Made by a program: the position numbers and the translations under genes
Notes under the pieces: model-generated
What the model was told of the DNA's origin: nothing
Databases searched by the model: none
What the model saw: the letters and a program-made list of their open reading frames with translations, nothing else
Assembly (NCBI RefSeq): GCF_029783845.1
Contig: NZ_LWID01000002.1
Coordinates: 1 to 51,754 of the forward strand
Reading direction: 5' to 3'
Source: Volucribacter amazonae
GTDB taxonomy: Bacteria; Pseudomonadota; Gammaproteobacteria; Enterobacterales; Pasteurellaceae
DNA length: 51,754 bases
In this document: positions 24,107 to 31,638 of the stretch, piece after piece
How positions within the stretch are numbered: position 1 is the first letter of the stretch
Layout of the letters: every line of letters begins with the position of its first letter

Positions 24107-24844
24107 TTATTCTGATTGTGCCACATCGTAAATTTGATCTAATTGAGCATAAATATCGTTAAAAACTCGTTTTAAGCGTTGTTTAGCCATTAGATTAAAA
24201 TCATCAGAGATTAAAGCCTCATTGAGTGTTAAACGATTTTTTGTGAGCTTTTCAAGGTCTGTGGTGAATGCGTCAGAGTTTTTATTTTCTACAATGATGA
24301 AATTACTTGTTTTATTAGCTACAGCTTTGAAAACTTTTTCTGCGTCCGTAATTTTTCCTTGAAATTCGTTCAGCCAAATTACTAATTTTACGTTATTAGA
24401 ATTTTTGATTAGCTCAAATAATGTAATTAGATTTTGTAATGTATCATTTTGAGATTGCCCACCGACAATAACTGTATGAATAAAAACTTCTTTTTTTGTT
24501 TCATCAAAAATTTCTATAACGCCATTATCTTTAATATATTTGAGTATAGGGATAAATGTTGAAGCACCGTTATCAATTACAAACGTATTTTTTTCATCAT
24601 TTATCATTAGCTCAAAAATACTATCAAATTTAGCCTGTGAAATAGTATCATTTTCCATAATATCAATAGGTATCACATTAAGAGCTTTAAATCCAGCAAA
24701 TGATTTATTTACTGAATCAGTGTCTGCTCCGCTAATATCTAAACCTTTATAATCTTTAAGGTACTGAGCTAAAATAGATGTAATAAAACTTTTACCTACA
24801 CCACCTTTACCTTGTAATGTTAGGTTAATAGTATTTAATTTCAT
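24107..24844 (-). CDS. traL: TraL-like ParA/MinD-superfamily ATPase
   Basis: 245 aa with deviant Walker A QGKGGVGKSF at residues 11-20, a following DISGADTDSVNKSF segment, and KNTFVIDNGAS as Walker B. The size and position agree with TraL of RP4, a ParA-like ATPase encoded between traK and traM. Its exact role in transfer is not well defined. AGGAAT precedes the ATG. Confidence 0.8.
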   Translation of the reverse strand: MKLNTINLTLQGKGGVGKSFITSILAQYLKDYKGLDISGADTDSVNKSFAGFKALNVIPIDIMENDTISQAKFDSIFELMINDEKNTFVIDNGASTFIPILKYIKDNGVIEIFDETKKEVFIHTVIVGGQSQNDTLQNLITLFELIKNSNNVKLVIWLNEFQGKITDAEKVFKAVANKTSNFIIVENKNSDAFTTDLEKLTKNRLTLNEALISDDFNLMAKQRLKRVFNDIYAQLDQIYDVAQSE

Positions 24845-24855
24845 AATTAATATTC

Positions 24856-25302
24856 CTATGAGTTAGTTATTCTTGCAAGTGAGCTTTCTAAATCTTCATC
24901 TGTACTTCCGCTATTATGATTTATAGATGAATTTTTGCTTTGCCTTGATCTTAATTTTTCAAAAGCATTCATGGTTTTATTGTCTTTTATAATATTTCCT
25001 GATAAGTTTTGTATAGGAAGTTGGTTATTTATAGTTTTGTCCTTTGTTGTTAGGTTGTGATTGAACTTCTTCCTTGCCCTATAAATGATATTATTATTGA
25101 AGTAATTTAGTTTTATAATATTCTTGTCGTTATCACTAAAAATGAAATCATAAATATCTTTTCTTGAATAACCATATTCAATACATTCATTTATGGTATG
25201 GATATGCCTTGATATAATCGAAGTAATAGCTCTATTATTGGGTCTCTTTTCTAGAGCCTTTTTCAAGGTTTCTAATTGATTAATTAGATCGTCTTGGGTC
25301 AT
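24856..25302 (-). CDS. traK: TraK-like oriT-binding protein
   Basis: 148 aa from the ATG at 25302, which follows GGAGGG; an upstream TTG at 25314 is less likely. N-terminal helical part (TQDDLINQLETLKKALEKR, then SIISRHIHTINECIEYGYSR), then a polar basic tail. RP4 TraK binds and wraps oriT DNA next to its own gene. Here too the gene starts beside the putative oriT and the 11-bp repeat array, which may be its binding region. The name rests on position plus general features. Confidence 0.65.
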   Translation of the reverse strand: MTQDDLINQLETLKKALEKRPNNRAITSIISRHIHTINECIEYGYSRKDIYDFIFSDNDKNIIKLNYFNNNIIYRARKKFNHNLTTKDKTINNQLPIQNLSGNIIKDNKTMNAFEKLRSRQSKNSSINHNSGSTDEDLESSLARITNS

Positions 25303-25367
25303 TTTTCCCTCCAATATCTAGTAAAACAATCATAGTTGTTTCTAACTTTTTTGTCAATTTTATTTTT

Positions 25368-25498
25368 TGCAGTCTTTTTTGTGTTTAATTGAGGTTTGTT
25401 TGATGTTTAATTGGTTTTTTCTGATGTTTTTATTATGTCTATATTGTGTCTATTTGATGTTTTATTTATGTTTAACTGATGTCTTTTTGATGTTGTGT
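25368..25498 (+). repeat. Tandem array of twelve 11-bp units beside oriT
   Basis: Units start at 25368, 25379, 25390, 25401, 25412 (10 bp), 25422, 25433, 25444, 25455, 25466, 25477 and 25488. The consensus is about T[G/T]ATGT[T/C]T[A/T][A/T]T; examples are TGATGTTTAAT, TTATGTCTATA, TTGTGTCTATT, TGATGTTTTAT, TTATGTTTAAC. The 11-bp period keeps the motif on one face of the helix, as expected for a protein that coats or bends the DNA. Confidence 0.85.
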
Positions 25499-25530
25499 TT
25501 ATATATGATATATTTTGATATATTTCAATA

Positions 25531-25650
25531 GGCACGACAACGATGTATACAAACTTCTACGAAGTATAGTATAATCGACGTGCGAAAGGGGGATACCCCT
25601 TTCAAACCCCGCCAGCGGTGCTGGCTAATCCTATTAGGGATTTTATGGTT
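25531..25650 (+). other. oriT: Putative origin of transfer (oriT)
   Basis: Between divergent traK-type and traJ/traI-type genes, as in RP4. Nested arms: GCACG (25532-25536) with CGTGC (25579-25583), and ACTTC-TAC-GAAGT (25553-25565). Then GAAAGGGG-GATA-CCCCTTTC (25584-25603), CCAGC-GGT-GCTGG (25612-25624) and AATCC-TATTA-GGGATT (25627-25642). The exact nick site cannot be fixed from sequence alone. Confidence 0.65.
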
Positions 25651-25669
25651 ATCTCTACGAGCTAAAAAT

Positions 25670-26017
25670 ATGAAGAAAAATAAAGGTGTTGTTGTTTCTT
25701 TTCGGCTAACCGAAGAAGAATTTGAACCATTTAAAGAACTCTTAGATAAGAGTGATAAAACAAAATCAGAGTTTTTTAGGGATATTTTTTTGTCTAAAGA
25801 AAAAAACATAAACATTACATTTAATGAATTAAAACCTTTTGATTATTATAACATTTTGCGAGTAGTTAATAAATCGGGTAATAATTTAAATCAGATTGCA
25901 AAAAGTTTTAATTCAGCAAATAAAAGTAATGTTATTTCAGAGCGTATTTATTTAAAAGGAATAAATCTTTTAATTAGTATCAACTCTTATTTAAAGAGGG
26001 CTTTAAATGATAGTTGA
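25670..26017 (+). CDS. Relaxosome accessory protein (MobC/TraJ-like)
   Basis: 115 aa from the ATG at 25670. An upstream ATG at 25580 would read through oriT hairpins and is rejected. An N-terminal ribbon-helix-helix-like part (VVVSFRLTEEEFEPFKELLD) is followed by a C-terminal helical part with VVNKSGNNLNQIAKSFN, the MobC-type signature. Such proteins bind oriT and help the relaxase nick. The stop overlaps the start of the relaxase gene by 11 bp. Confidence 0.82.
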   Translation: MKKNKGVVVSFRLTEEEFEPFKELLDKSDKTKSEFFRDIFLSKEKNINITFNELKPFDYYNILRVVNKSGNNLNQIAKSFNSANKSNVISERIYLKGINLLISINSYLKRALNDS

Positions 26018-29000
26018 AATTGGAGGTGGTAATAGTGGGATCGCCGAATACTTAGAAAAAGGTTTAAAACAAGGTCGTATTTTTTCTCGTGATGAATTAG
26101 ATCAGCGAGTAGTATTAGACGGCGATTTAGAATTGACAAATAAAATTATCAATTCTATTGCAAATAACGGTCAGGAACGTTATTTGCATATTACACTTTC
26201 TTTCCGTGAAGATGAAATTAGCAATGATTTATTACAATCAATTACAACAGATTATAAATTATTGCTAATGTCAGCTTATAGTGATGATGAATTTAATTTT
26301 TATGCTGAGGCTCATTTACCTAAAATTAAGTCTATTGAAGATTCAAAAACTGGAAAAATGATAGAGCGTAAACCTCATATTCATATTGTTATTCCTGAAA
26401 TCAATTTATTAAGTGGTAATAAATTGTTACCTACGGGATATATAGATAATGTGAATGTTAAAAACATTCCTTATCTCGATTCGATTCAAGAATATATTAA
26501 TTATAAATATAACCTTGAATCGCCAAAGGATTTTATGCGTGAGGGCGGTCATCATTCGGCGAATGTATTATCACGCATTAAAGGCGATTTTTTTGGCGAA
26601 AAACAAAGCCAATTTAAAGCCCAACTGGTTGATGAAATTTCGTCAGGGAAAATTAATTCCATTGATTCATTTCAACGCCGACTTTCTGATTTTGGCGAAG
26701 TCAAAATCAGAAATAAAGGCAAACCTAATCAGTATTTCGCCGTCAAATTACCTGATGATAAAAAATTCACGAATTTACAGCACCCTGTTTTTTCTGAAAA
26801 GGCGATAGTTACAAAGGCTTTGCCAAAGCCTGATCTTGCAACAATCAATACACGCCTTGAAGATTGGCAAAACAGGGTTAGCAAAGAGATTAAATTCGTC
26901 GATTTTGCTACTCCTACTTTTCGTCAAAAATATGCTAAAGCCAATTTAGACGAAAAAAAACAATTACTAATCGAGCGAGAACAAACCTATGAGCGAAAAC
27001 ACCGACAAGGCCCAAACCTTGACACAGCGAGAGGACGGAAGAGAAATCATCAGTCCAACGCTTCAACGGTTAATAGAGGAAAATCCAACGTTGCTTCCAG
27101 AGCGTCAGTCAGCGTGCCAAGTGTGCAGAGCGGCGTTGTGGTTCGTGGAACATCTCAAAGAGGGGAAAGAACTCAAGGTATTTTGCCCGAAAATGAACTC
27201 AATCATTTACGAAACGGCAAATCCAGTATCAATTCCTCTTTGCGATGGAATGATTCAGGCGGAAGAAGAAGCAATGCAAGAGGTCGAAGAATAGGCAATA
27301 AACCGCCTATTTCTACTCGTGCGTATGCTCAAATTGCGTCAGGTGTGCCAAAGCAAACCTATCAAAAAAACATTTTTGACAAGAGCATTGATTCACGCTC
27401 TTTTGTAACGCCTTTTGAGCGTTATCAGAATCAGTATTCGGATAACGCTAAAATCGCAAAATTCAGCCATTCTAACGCTCTTTCATCATTGGTTAATGAA
27501 ATAGTTAATGAACAGGCAAAACAGGCTGAAATTGCGAAATACGCCGATATTCGGCGTAATATCGACCCTAACGCTTTTTTATCTCATCTTGAAAAAGTCT
27601 ATTCAATCGATCCGAAAAAGCATAAGGTCAGTTATGCCAAAGACGGTAGCCCACGTTTTAGCGTGGGGAAGCGTAATTTAAACGCTTCGGATTTCCTCAC
27701 TAAACACTTAAATCTTCAATGGCACGAGGCTAAATCAGTTCTTCATTTTTGCTATGAAAACCAACATAACAAAAATATCAACCAAGAGCGATTAGCTTAC
27801 GAGCAGATGAAGAATAACATTAAGGCATTTGATTCAGAACTTCGGCAATTTGAAAAATTAGCTAAAGTTACTCTACATAATATGAATGTAGATAATCGAA
27901 ATGCTTTTCGTGAGGAAAAAAAACGAATTTATGCACGCCAAAGCATAGATACAAAAATTCGTAATCAGGAATTAGCTATCGCTTCTTTTCGTTGTATGCA
28001 ACGGCAAGAGCTGATAGATGAATTTGCTAAAAATTCTTCTAGTTTCATTGTTGAGGCTAAACAGTATTTTCAGCAGAGCGGTTATTCTATTAAATCATTA
28101 GAGGACATTGATATGGCGACTAAAGCAGGACAAAAACTCCAAGAGTTACAAGGCAATTCTATTGCTCCAGCAAAGAATGAAGCAGAGCGAGAGACTGAAA
28201 AAAAAGGTTTATTTGAACGTATTTTCGATAAAGTGCGAGATCAAACGCCACTTAATCAAAAGAATGCTGTACAAACAACTTATTTTGCTAAGGATATTTA
28301 TGCCACTCAGTCGGGCGATGATGTGAATACTGAATATAGAGGAGGTATTCAGTTCAAAAATCTTGCCTTGCAGGAGTCTTTGCAGAAAAATAATATTGGT
28401 GTAGCCAAACATACGGACGGATCAATCGAGTATAAATCACTCAATGACGGCAAGCTCATTTGTACTGATGACGGAGAAAAAATGAGCATTCATAAAAAAG
28501 ATATGACTCCAGAAAATGTGAAATTCTTTCTTGAAGTATCTATCGACCGTTACGGTAATGAATTGAAAATCAACGGTAAGAAAGAATTTAAGGATATGGT
28601 TGTTGAAGCAGCAGCTACTAACAATTTACCTGTTATTTTGAAACCAGCCGAGCTACAAGAGCAGCTAATGGCACGCCGTAAAGAGCTTGAAATGGAGCAA
28701 AAAGTTGAAGTTAATTCAATCGAAAAAGTTCAGTCTGAACAAATTCAAGAAAAAGTTAAAGATGAACAGCGTTCATCTATTGAGCCTGTTCAAAGTAAAT
28801 CAGCGGCTAACGATGAATTTAGACAATCTCAAGCGGCTGAACCGCTTAAAGCTCAACCAGAGCAAGCTAATACGCCTACCGAACCGCCTAAATCAGTTCA
28901 AGAACAGCCACAGGCAATCACAGAAAAAACGGCTGCAATTTCTCAATCTCAAACAAAAGCCGAATCATCAAAAACAACGGAGCGTCCAGTATACACGATA

Positions 29001-29378
29001 GAATTTAAATATGATGAATCTGCTAAACAACGAACTACACAAGAAAGTAAAGTTATTGCAGGTGCAGGACGTTTTTATAGCGTTAAAGTGAATGGTGTAC
29101 CTGTTCAAGAAGCTATGAAAAATGATCCAAATGTAGCTAAAATCCTTGAAAATGTAGCTAAAAATAGCCCTGATTTAAAAGCGAAAAACATTACGGCTGA
29201 TAATCTTAAATCCGGGCATATTTTAGGTTTGAAAACAAGCAACATAGGTGTAGGTAAATTTGATAAACCTGAAACCCTTAAATTAAATGGTGCAGGTCAG
29301 CAAATTTCAGCACCTAAATCCCGAACTGAAAAGTTAGCTAGGGTAAATAAAGGGAAAGCAGATGATATTTCTTTATAA
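26007..29378 (+). CDS. traI: Conjugative relaxase (TraI-like, probably MOBP)
   Basis: 1123 aa. N-terminal relaxase domain: candidate catalytic Tyr15 in GIAEYLEKG, and the metal-binding histidine motif HIHIVIP at 124-130 after RKP. Residues about 335-430 are low in complexity and Arg/Ser/Asn-rich; another frame is open there (26989-27294). A central region with YRGGIQFKNLALQESLQ and DDGEKMSIHKKDMTP looks like an LPD7-type domain. A Glu/Gln/Ala/Pro-rich linker follows at about 905-990. Residues about 996-1075 are the module also found at the end of the Fic toxin. The enzyme nicks oriT and pilots the strand through the T4SS. The native terminator behind it has been split by IS copy 2. Confidence 0.9.
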   Translation: MIVEIGGGNSGIAEYLEKGLKQGRIFSRDELDQRVVLDGDLELTNKIINSIANNGQERYLHITLSFREDEISNDLLQSITTDYKLLLMSAYSDDEFNFYAEAHLPKIKSIEDSKTGKMIERKPHIHIVIPEINLLSGNKLLPTGYIDNVNVKNIPYLDSIQEYINYKYNLESPKDFMREGGHHSANVLSRIKGDFFGEKQSQFKAQLVDEISSGKINSIDSFQRRLSDFGEVKIRNKGKPNQYFAVKLPDDKKFTNLQHPVFSEKAIVTKALPKPDLATINTRLEDWQNRVSKEIKFVDFATPTFRQKYAKANLDEKKQLLIEREQTYERKHRQGPNLDTARGRKRNHQSNASTVNRGKSNVASRASVSVPSVQSGVVVRGTSQRGERTQGILPENELNHLRNGKSSINSSLRWNDSGGRRSNARGRRIGNKPPISTRAYAQIASGVPKQTYQKNIFDKSIDSRSFVTPFERYQNQYSDNAKIAKFSHSNALSSLVNEIVNEQAKQAEIAKYADIRRNIDPNAFLSHLEKVYSIDPKKHKVSYAKDGSPRFSVGKRNLNASDFLTKHLNLQWHEAKSVLHFCYENQHNKNINQERLAYEQMKNNIKAFDSELRQFEKLAKVTLHNMNVDNRNAFREEKKRIYARQSIDTKIRNQELAIASFRCMQRQELIDEFAKNSSSFIVEAKQYFQQSGYSIKSLEDIDMATKAGQKLQELQGNSIAPAKNEAERETEKKGLFERIFDKVRDQTPLNQKNAVQTTYFAKDIYATQSGDDVNTEYRGGIQFKNLALQESLQKNNIGVAKHTDGSIEYKSLNDGKLICTDDGEKMSIHKKDMTPENVKFFLEVSIDRYGNELKINGKKEFKDMVVEAAATNNLPVILKPAELQEQLMARRKELEMEQKVEVNSIEKVQSEQIQEKVKDEQRSSIEPVQSKSAANDEFRQSQAAEPLKAQPEQANTPTEPPKSVQEQPQAITEKTAAISQSQTKAESSKTTERPVYTIEFKYDESAKQRTTQESKVIAGAGRFYSVKVNGVPVQEAMKNDPNVAKILENVAKNSPDLKAKNITADNLKSGHILGLKTSNIGVGKFDKPETLKLNGAGQQISAPKSRTEKLARVNKGKADDISL
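26989..27294 (+). CDS. Nested gene inside traI, other frame (TraH-position protein)
   Basis: 101 aa in the +1 frame relative to traI, within codons about 328-429. The sequence looks like a real folded protein: SPTLQRLIEENPTLLPERQS, then a CQVC pair, AALWFVEHL, KVFCPKMNSIIYE and LCDGMIQAEEE, with four Cys that could bind metal. The host traI frame is low-complexity at the same place. RP4 also has a gene (traH) fully inside traI in another frame. The ribosome site is weak, so it could be translationally coupled. Function unknown. Confidence 0.65.
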   Translation: MSENTDKAQTLTQREDGREIISPTLQRLIEENPTLLPERQSACQVCRAALWFVEHLKEGKELKVFCPKMNSIIYETANPVSIPLCDGMIQAEEEAMQEVEE

Positions 29379-29380
29379 TA

Positions 29381-29398
29381 AAAAAGCCCCAGAATTTT
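29381..29398 (+). terminator. Left half of the traI terminator, split by IS copy 2
   Basis: AAAAAGCCCC (29381-29390) plus AGAATTTT up to the IS. The partner arm GGGGCTTTTT is at 30819-30828, on the other side of the IS. Joined, they make a 10-bp stem between convergent traI and mazF genes. Confidence 0.85.
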
Positions 29399-29455
29399 TG
29401 ATCTGCCCCCCAAAAGTTGGACTAACTAACCAACAGATTAAGGAGCAGATTTTTT

Positions 29456-29965
29456 ATGACAAAATATAGCCAAGACTTTAAACAACAAGTGATTGATTTC
29501 TATTTTCAGCATAACAACGAACTTGCCCACACTTGTCGCCATTTTAACCTCGCGAAAAAGGTAGTAAGATGCTGGCTCCGCTTATTTAATTATGCTGGAA
29601 AAGAGGGATTAAAAGTGCGGCAGACCCGACAGGTTTATTCTCCTGAATTTAAACTTCAGGTACTTGAACCCATTCTGCGTGGAGATTGTACCGCCGAGCA
29701 AGCGATGGTTGACTTTGGTTTGTCTAATACAGGGCTTATCAGCCAATGGTTGAAAAATTATTTAGAACAAGGTATAAACGGGCTATTGTCGAAAAAACCT
29801 CAAGGTTCAAGCAAAATGAAAACCAAATACCCCCAAATGCCACCGCCACCGAAAACCGAAGAAGAACGCTTGCGTTATCGTATTTTAGAGCTTGAGGCGG
29901 AGGTCGCCATTCTAAAAAAGTGGCAAGAGTTAAGCCAGCAAAAAATCCGGAAAAAGCCGAAATAG
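29456..29965 (+). CDS. IS3-family OrfA, copy 2
   Basis: Protein identical to 10616-11125; the slippery A6G for -1 frameshifting is at 29914-29920. Confidence 0.93.
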   Translation: MTKYSQDFKQQVIDFYFQHNNELAHTCRHFNLAKKVVRCWLRLFNYAGKEGLKVRQTRQVYSPEFKLQVLEPILRGDCTAEQAMVDFGLSNTGLISQWLKNYLEQGINGLLSKKPQGSSKMKTKYPQMPPPPKTEEERLRYRILELEAEVAILKKWQELSQQKIRKKPK

Positions 29966-30789
29966 TTAAGGCATTACGCCAACATTTTCCTTTAGAAATC
30001 TTGCTGACCTTGACAGGATTGAAACGGAGTACATTCTTTTACCATTTGCCGCCAAAAAGCGAGAAAAATGCGGAAATCACCGAGAAAATTCTGGAAATTT
30101 ACGAGGAAAATCAGGGAAATTATGGCTATCGGCGTGTTTGTGCTGAATTGCGTAAGTCTATGATGATTAATCATAAAAAAGTGCAAGCGATTATGCAGCA
30201 GTTAGGCTTAAAAGGGAAATGTGTTCAGCAAAAATACCGCTCTTATCGCGGAAAGGTGGGCGATATTGCGGACAATCTTTTGCAACAAGATTTTCAGGCG
30301 AAAGCCCCTAATGAGAAATGGGTAACCGATGTGAGCGAATTTAAGTGTAAAGAGGGCAAGCTATATTTATCACCCATAAAGGATTTATTTAATGGGGAAA
30401 TTATTGCTTATGATATTTCTCGCAGTGCGAATTTTGAGCAAATTAGGCGAATGATGGGGCAAGCTATTGCCAAACTTGATGGAAGCAAGCCGATACTGCA
30501 TTCCGATCAGGGTTGGCAATATCAGATGATAGGTTATCAGCGATTATTGCAAGAAAAGGGTATCCGCCAGAGTATGTCTCGGAAAGGCAATTGCCTTGAT
30601 AATAGTGCGATGGAAAGTTTTTTCGGGCGGTTAAAAACGGAATGTTATTTTGGTAAGGTTTTTGAGCGTTTTGAGCAACTGGAAACGGCGTTGCATGAAT
30701 ATATTGCATATTACAACAATAAACGTATTCAAGCTAAATTAAACGGATTGAGCCCGGTGGCGTATAGGGTTCAGTCATTGATGAGGTAA
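29920..30789 (+). CDS. IS3-family OrfB, copy 2
   Basis: Protein identical to 11080-11949, with the complete DDE triad, so this copy should be active. Confidence 0.95.
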   Translation: MARVKPAKNPEKAEIVKALRQHFPLEILLTLTGLKRSTFFYHLPPKSEKNAEITEKILEIYEENQGNYGYRRVCAELRKSMMINHKKVQAIMQQLGLKGKCVQQKYRSYRGKVGDIADNLLQQDFQAKAPNEKWVTDVSEFKCKEGKLYLSPIKDLFNGEIIAYDISRSANFEQIRRMMGQAIAKLDGSKPILHSDQGWQYQMIGYQRLLQEKGIRQSMSRKGNCLDNSAMESFFGRLKTECYFGKVFERFEQLETALHEYIAYYNNKRIQAKLNGLSPVAYRVQSLMR

Positions 30790-30818
30790 GTCTAAGTTTT
30801 TGGGGTCAGATCATTTTT

Positions 30819-30828
30819 GGGGCTTTTT
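30819..30828 (-). terminator. Right half of the split traI/mazF terminator
   Basis: GGGGCTTTTT, two bases before the mazF stop codon complement. Its pairing arm is now 1.4 kb away. Transcripts from mazEF read into the IS from its far end. Confidence 0.8.
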
Positions 30829-30829
30829 C

Positions 30830-31186
30830 CTAATCTTCCAATATTGACTTGATTATATCTTGTGCTTCGTATATAATATAGTCTGGCACAGATTCGATTT
30901 TTTGTGCATTTCTTTTTGTAAAATCAATTATTCTTTGTTGATTTGCAACAATAACACCTTGTGTTTTACAACCTGTCCCATTTAACGTTATTGCAAAGCC
31001 ATTATCTCTAGCTAGTTCAGCATGTCCTTGTGTAATTGGAGCTATCATCATAAGCCCGCGTTTGTGAAATTCGTTGCTACTTAATACTAATACAGGTCGG
31101 TTTCTTCCTTGCAGTTCATTTCCTACAGTTGGATCTAAACAAACGGTAATAATATCGCCTCTTTGAAATGTTGTTGATTTAACCAT
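30830..31186 (-). CDS. mazF: MazF/PemK-family toxin
   Basis: 118 aa from the ATG at 31186, which overlaps the antitoxin stop as TGATG; a longer frame from 31222 would overlap the antitoxin by 37 bp and is unlikely. Family motifs: RGDIITVCLDPTVGNE, GRNRPVLVLS, MMIAPITQGH and VIVANQQRIIDF. These are sequence-specific mRNA endonucleases that kill or halt plasmid-free cells. It lies convergent to traI. Confidence 0.92.
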   Translation of the reverse strand: MVKSTTFQRGDIITVCLDPTVGNELQGRNRPVLVLSSNEFHKRGLMMIAPITQGHAELARDNGFAITLNGTGCKTQGVIVANQQRIIDFTKRNAQKIESVPDYIIYEAQDIIKSILED

Positions 31187-31461
31187 CAGATTTCTTTTCC
31201 TACTGGGGTAAGTAAATCCCATTCTTCAATAATGGGTAATTTTTCATATGACGTCATTGCGAGCCTCTCGTCTAACGTTAATCGCTTTCTTTTTTTATGG
31301 TTATTGTTATTAGGAACAATAACTATTTTTATTGTATTACTATTGATTTTTTCGAATTCTAAAAAATCTCCCATATTTAAATTCATAGCATTAGTAAAAT
31401 CCTTTGGTAAACGGATTGCCTTACTATTGCCCCATTGCTTCACTTGTACTCTCATATTCAT
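31186..31461 (-). CDS. mazE: MazE/PemI-family antitoxin
   Basis: 91 aa. An N-terminal AbrB-type swapped-hairpin DNA-binding part (VQVKQWGNSKAIRLPKDFTN) and a C-terminal toxin-binding tail (YEKLPIIEEWDLLTPVGKE). It neutralises MazF and represses the operon. The first Met has an alternative two codons later (MNM). Its likely operator is the palindrome at 31546. Confidence 0.92.
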   Translation of the reverse strand: MNMRVQVKQWGNSKAIRLPKDFTNAMNLNMGDFLEFEKINSNTIKIVIVPNNNNHKKRKRLTLDERLAMTSYEKLPIIEEWDLLTPVGKEI

Positions 31462-31545
31462 ATAGCTGACAAAACTCTTATCTTTCGATAAGCCAAAATT
31501 CAGCTTCTCCTTACTAATTAAACCTAATAAACCTAAAATGTATAA

Positions 31546-31596
31546 GTATCATTTAATGATACCTTTTTAGTATAACTTTAATTTAGGATATGTCAA
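31546..31596 (-). promoter_or_regulatory. mazEF promoter and operator
   Basis: On the minus strand TTGACA (31596-31591), 16 bp, TATACT (31574-31569). The perfect palindrome GTATCATTTAATGATAC (31546-31562) covers the predicted start site, a good place for MazE/MazEF repression. Confidence 0.8.
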
Positions 31597-31638
31597 ATAA
31601 AAAATTGCCCTAGCTGATACGCCAGGGCAATTTTTTAT
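31597..31638. terminator. Terminator of the topB operon
   Basis: ATAAAAAATTGCCCT (31597-31611) and its exact complement (31624-31638) form a 15-bp stem with a 12-nt loop. It overlaps the topB stop codon and separates topB from mazEF. Confidence 0.92.

Larger units (their letters stand above)
29399..30813 (+). mobile_element. IS3-family (IS150-like) insertion sequence, copy 2
   Basis: 1415 bp, as far as I can read identical to copy 1, same orientation. The flanking duplication is TTT or TTTT (29395-29398, 30814-30817), different from the ATG at copy 1, so the two insertions were independent. It landed in the loop of the bidirectional terminator behind traI. Confidence 0.95.

Noticed and set aside
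24107..24844. Second plasmid partition ATPase
   Set aside because: Position between TraK- and TraM-like genes fits TraL better; the partition pair is at 17034-18137.
25368..25498. CRISPR array
   Set aside because: Units of 11 bp follow one another without spacers, and there are no cas genes.
25525..25815. 96-aa minus-strand frame over oriT
   Set aside because: It runs antisense to the MobC-like gene and through the oriT hairpins; no ribosome site.
28687..29001. 104-aa frame inside the relaxase gene, Lys/Leu/Asn-rich
   Set aside because: It mirrors the repetitive Gln/Glu linker of the relaxase in another frame and has no protein-like pattern, unlike the frame at 26989-27294.
10559..30813. 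Composite transposon formed by IS copies 1 and 2 carrying rep, par, fic, resolvase and mob genes
   Set aside because: Each copy has its own target duplication (ATG; TTT or TTTT), so they inserted independently, and the segment between them is plasmid backbone.
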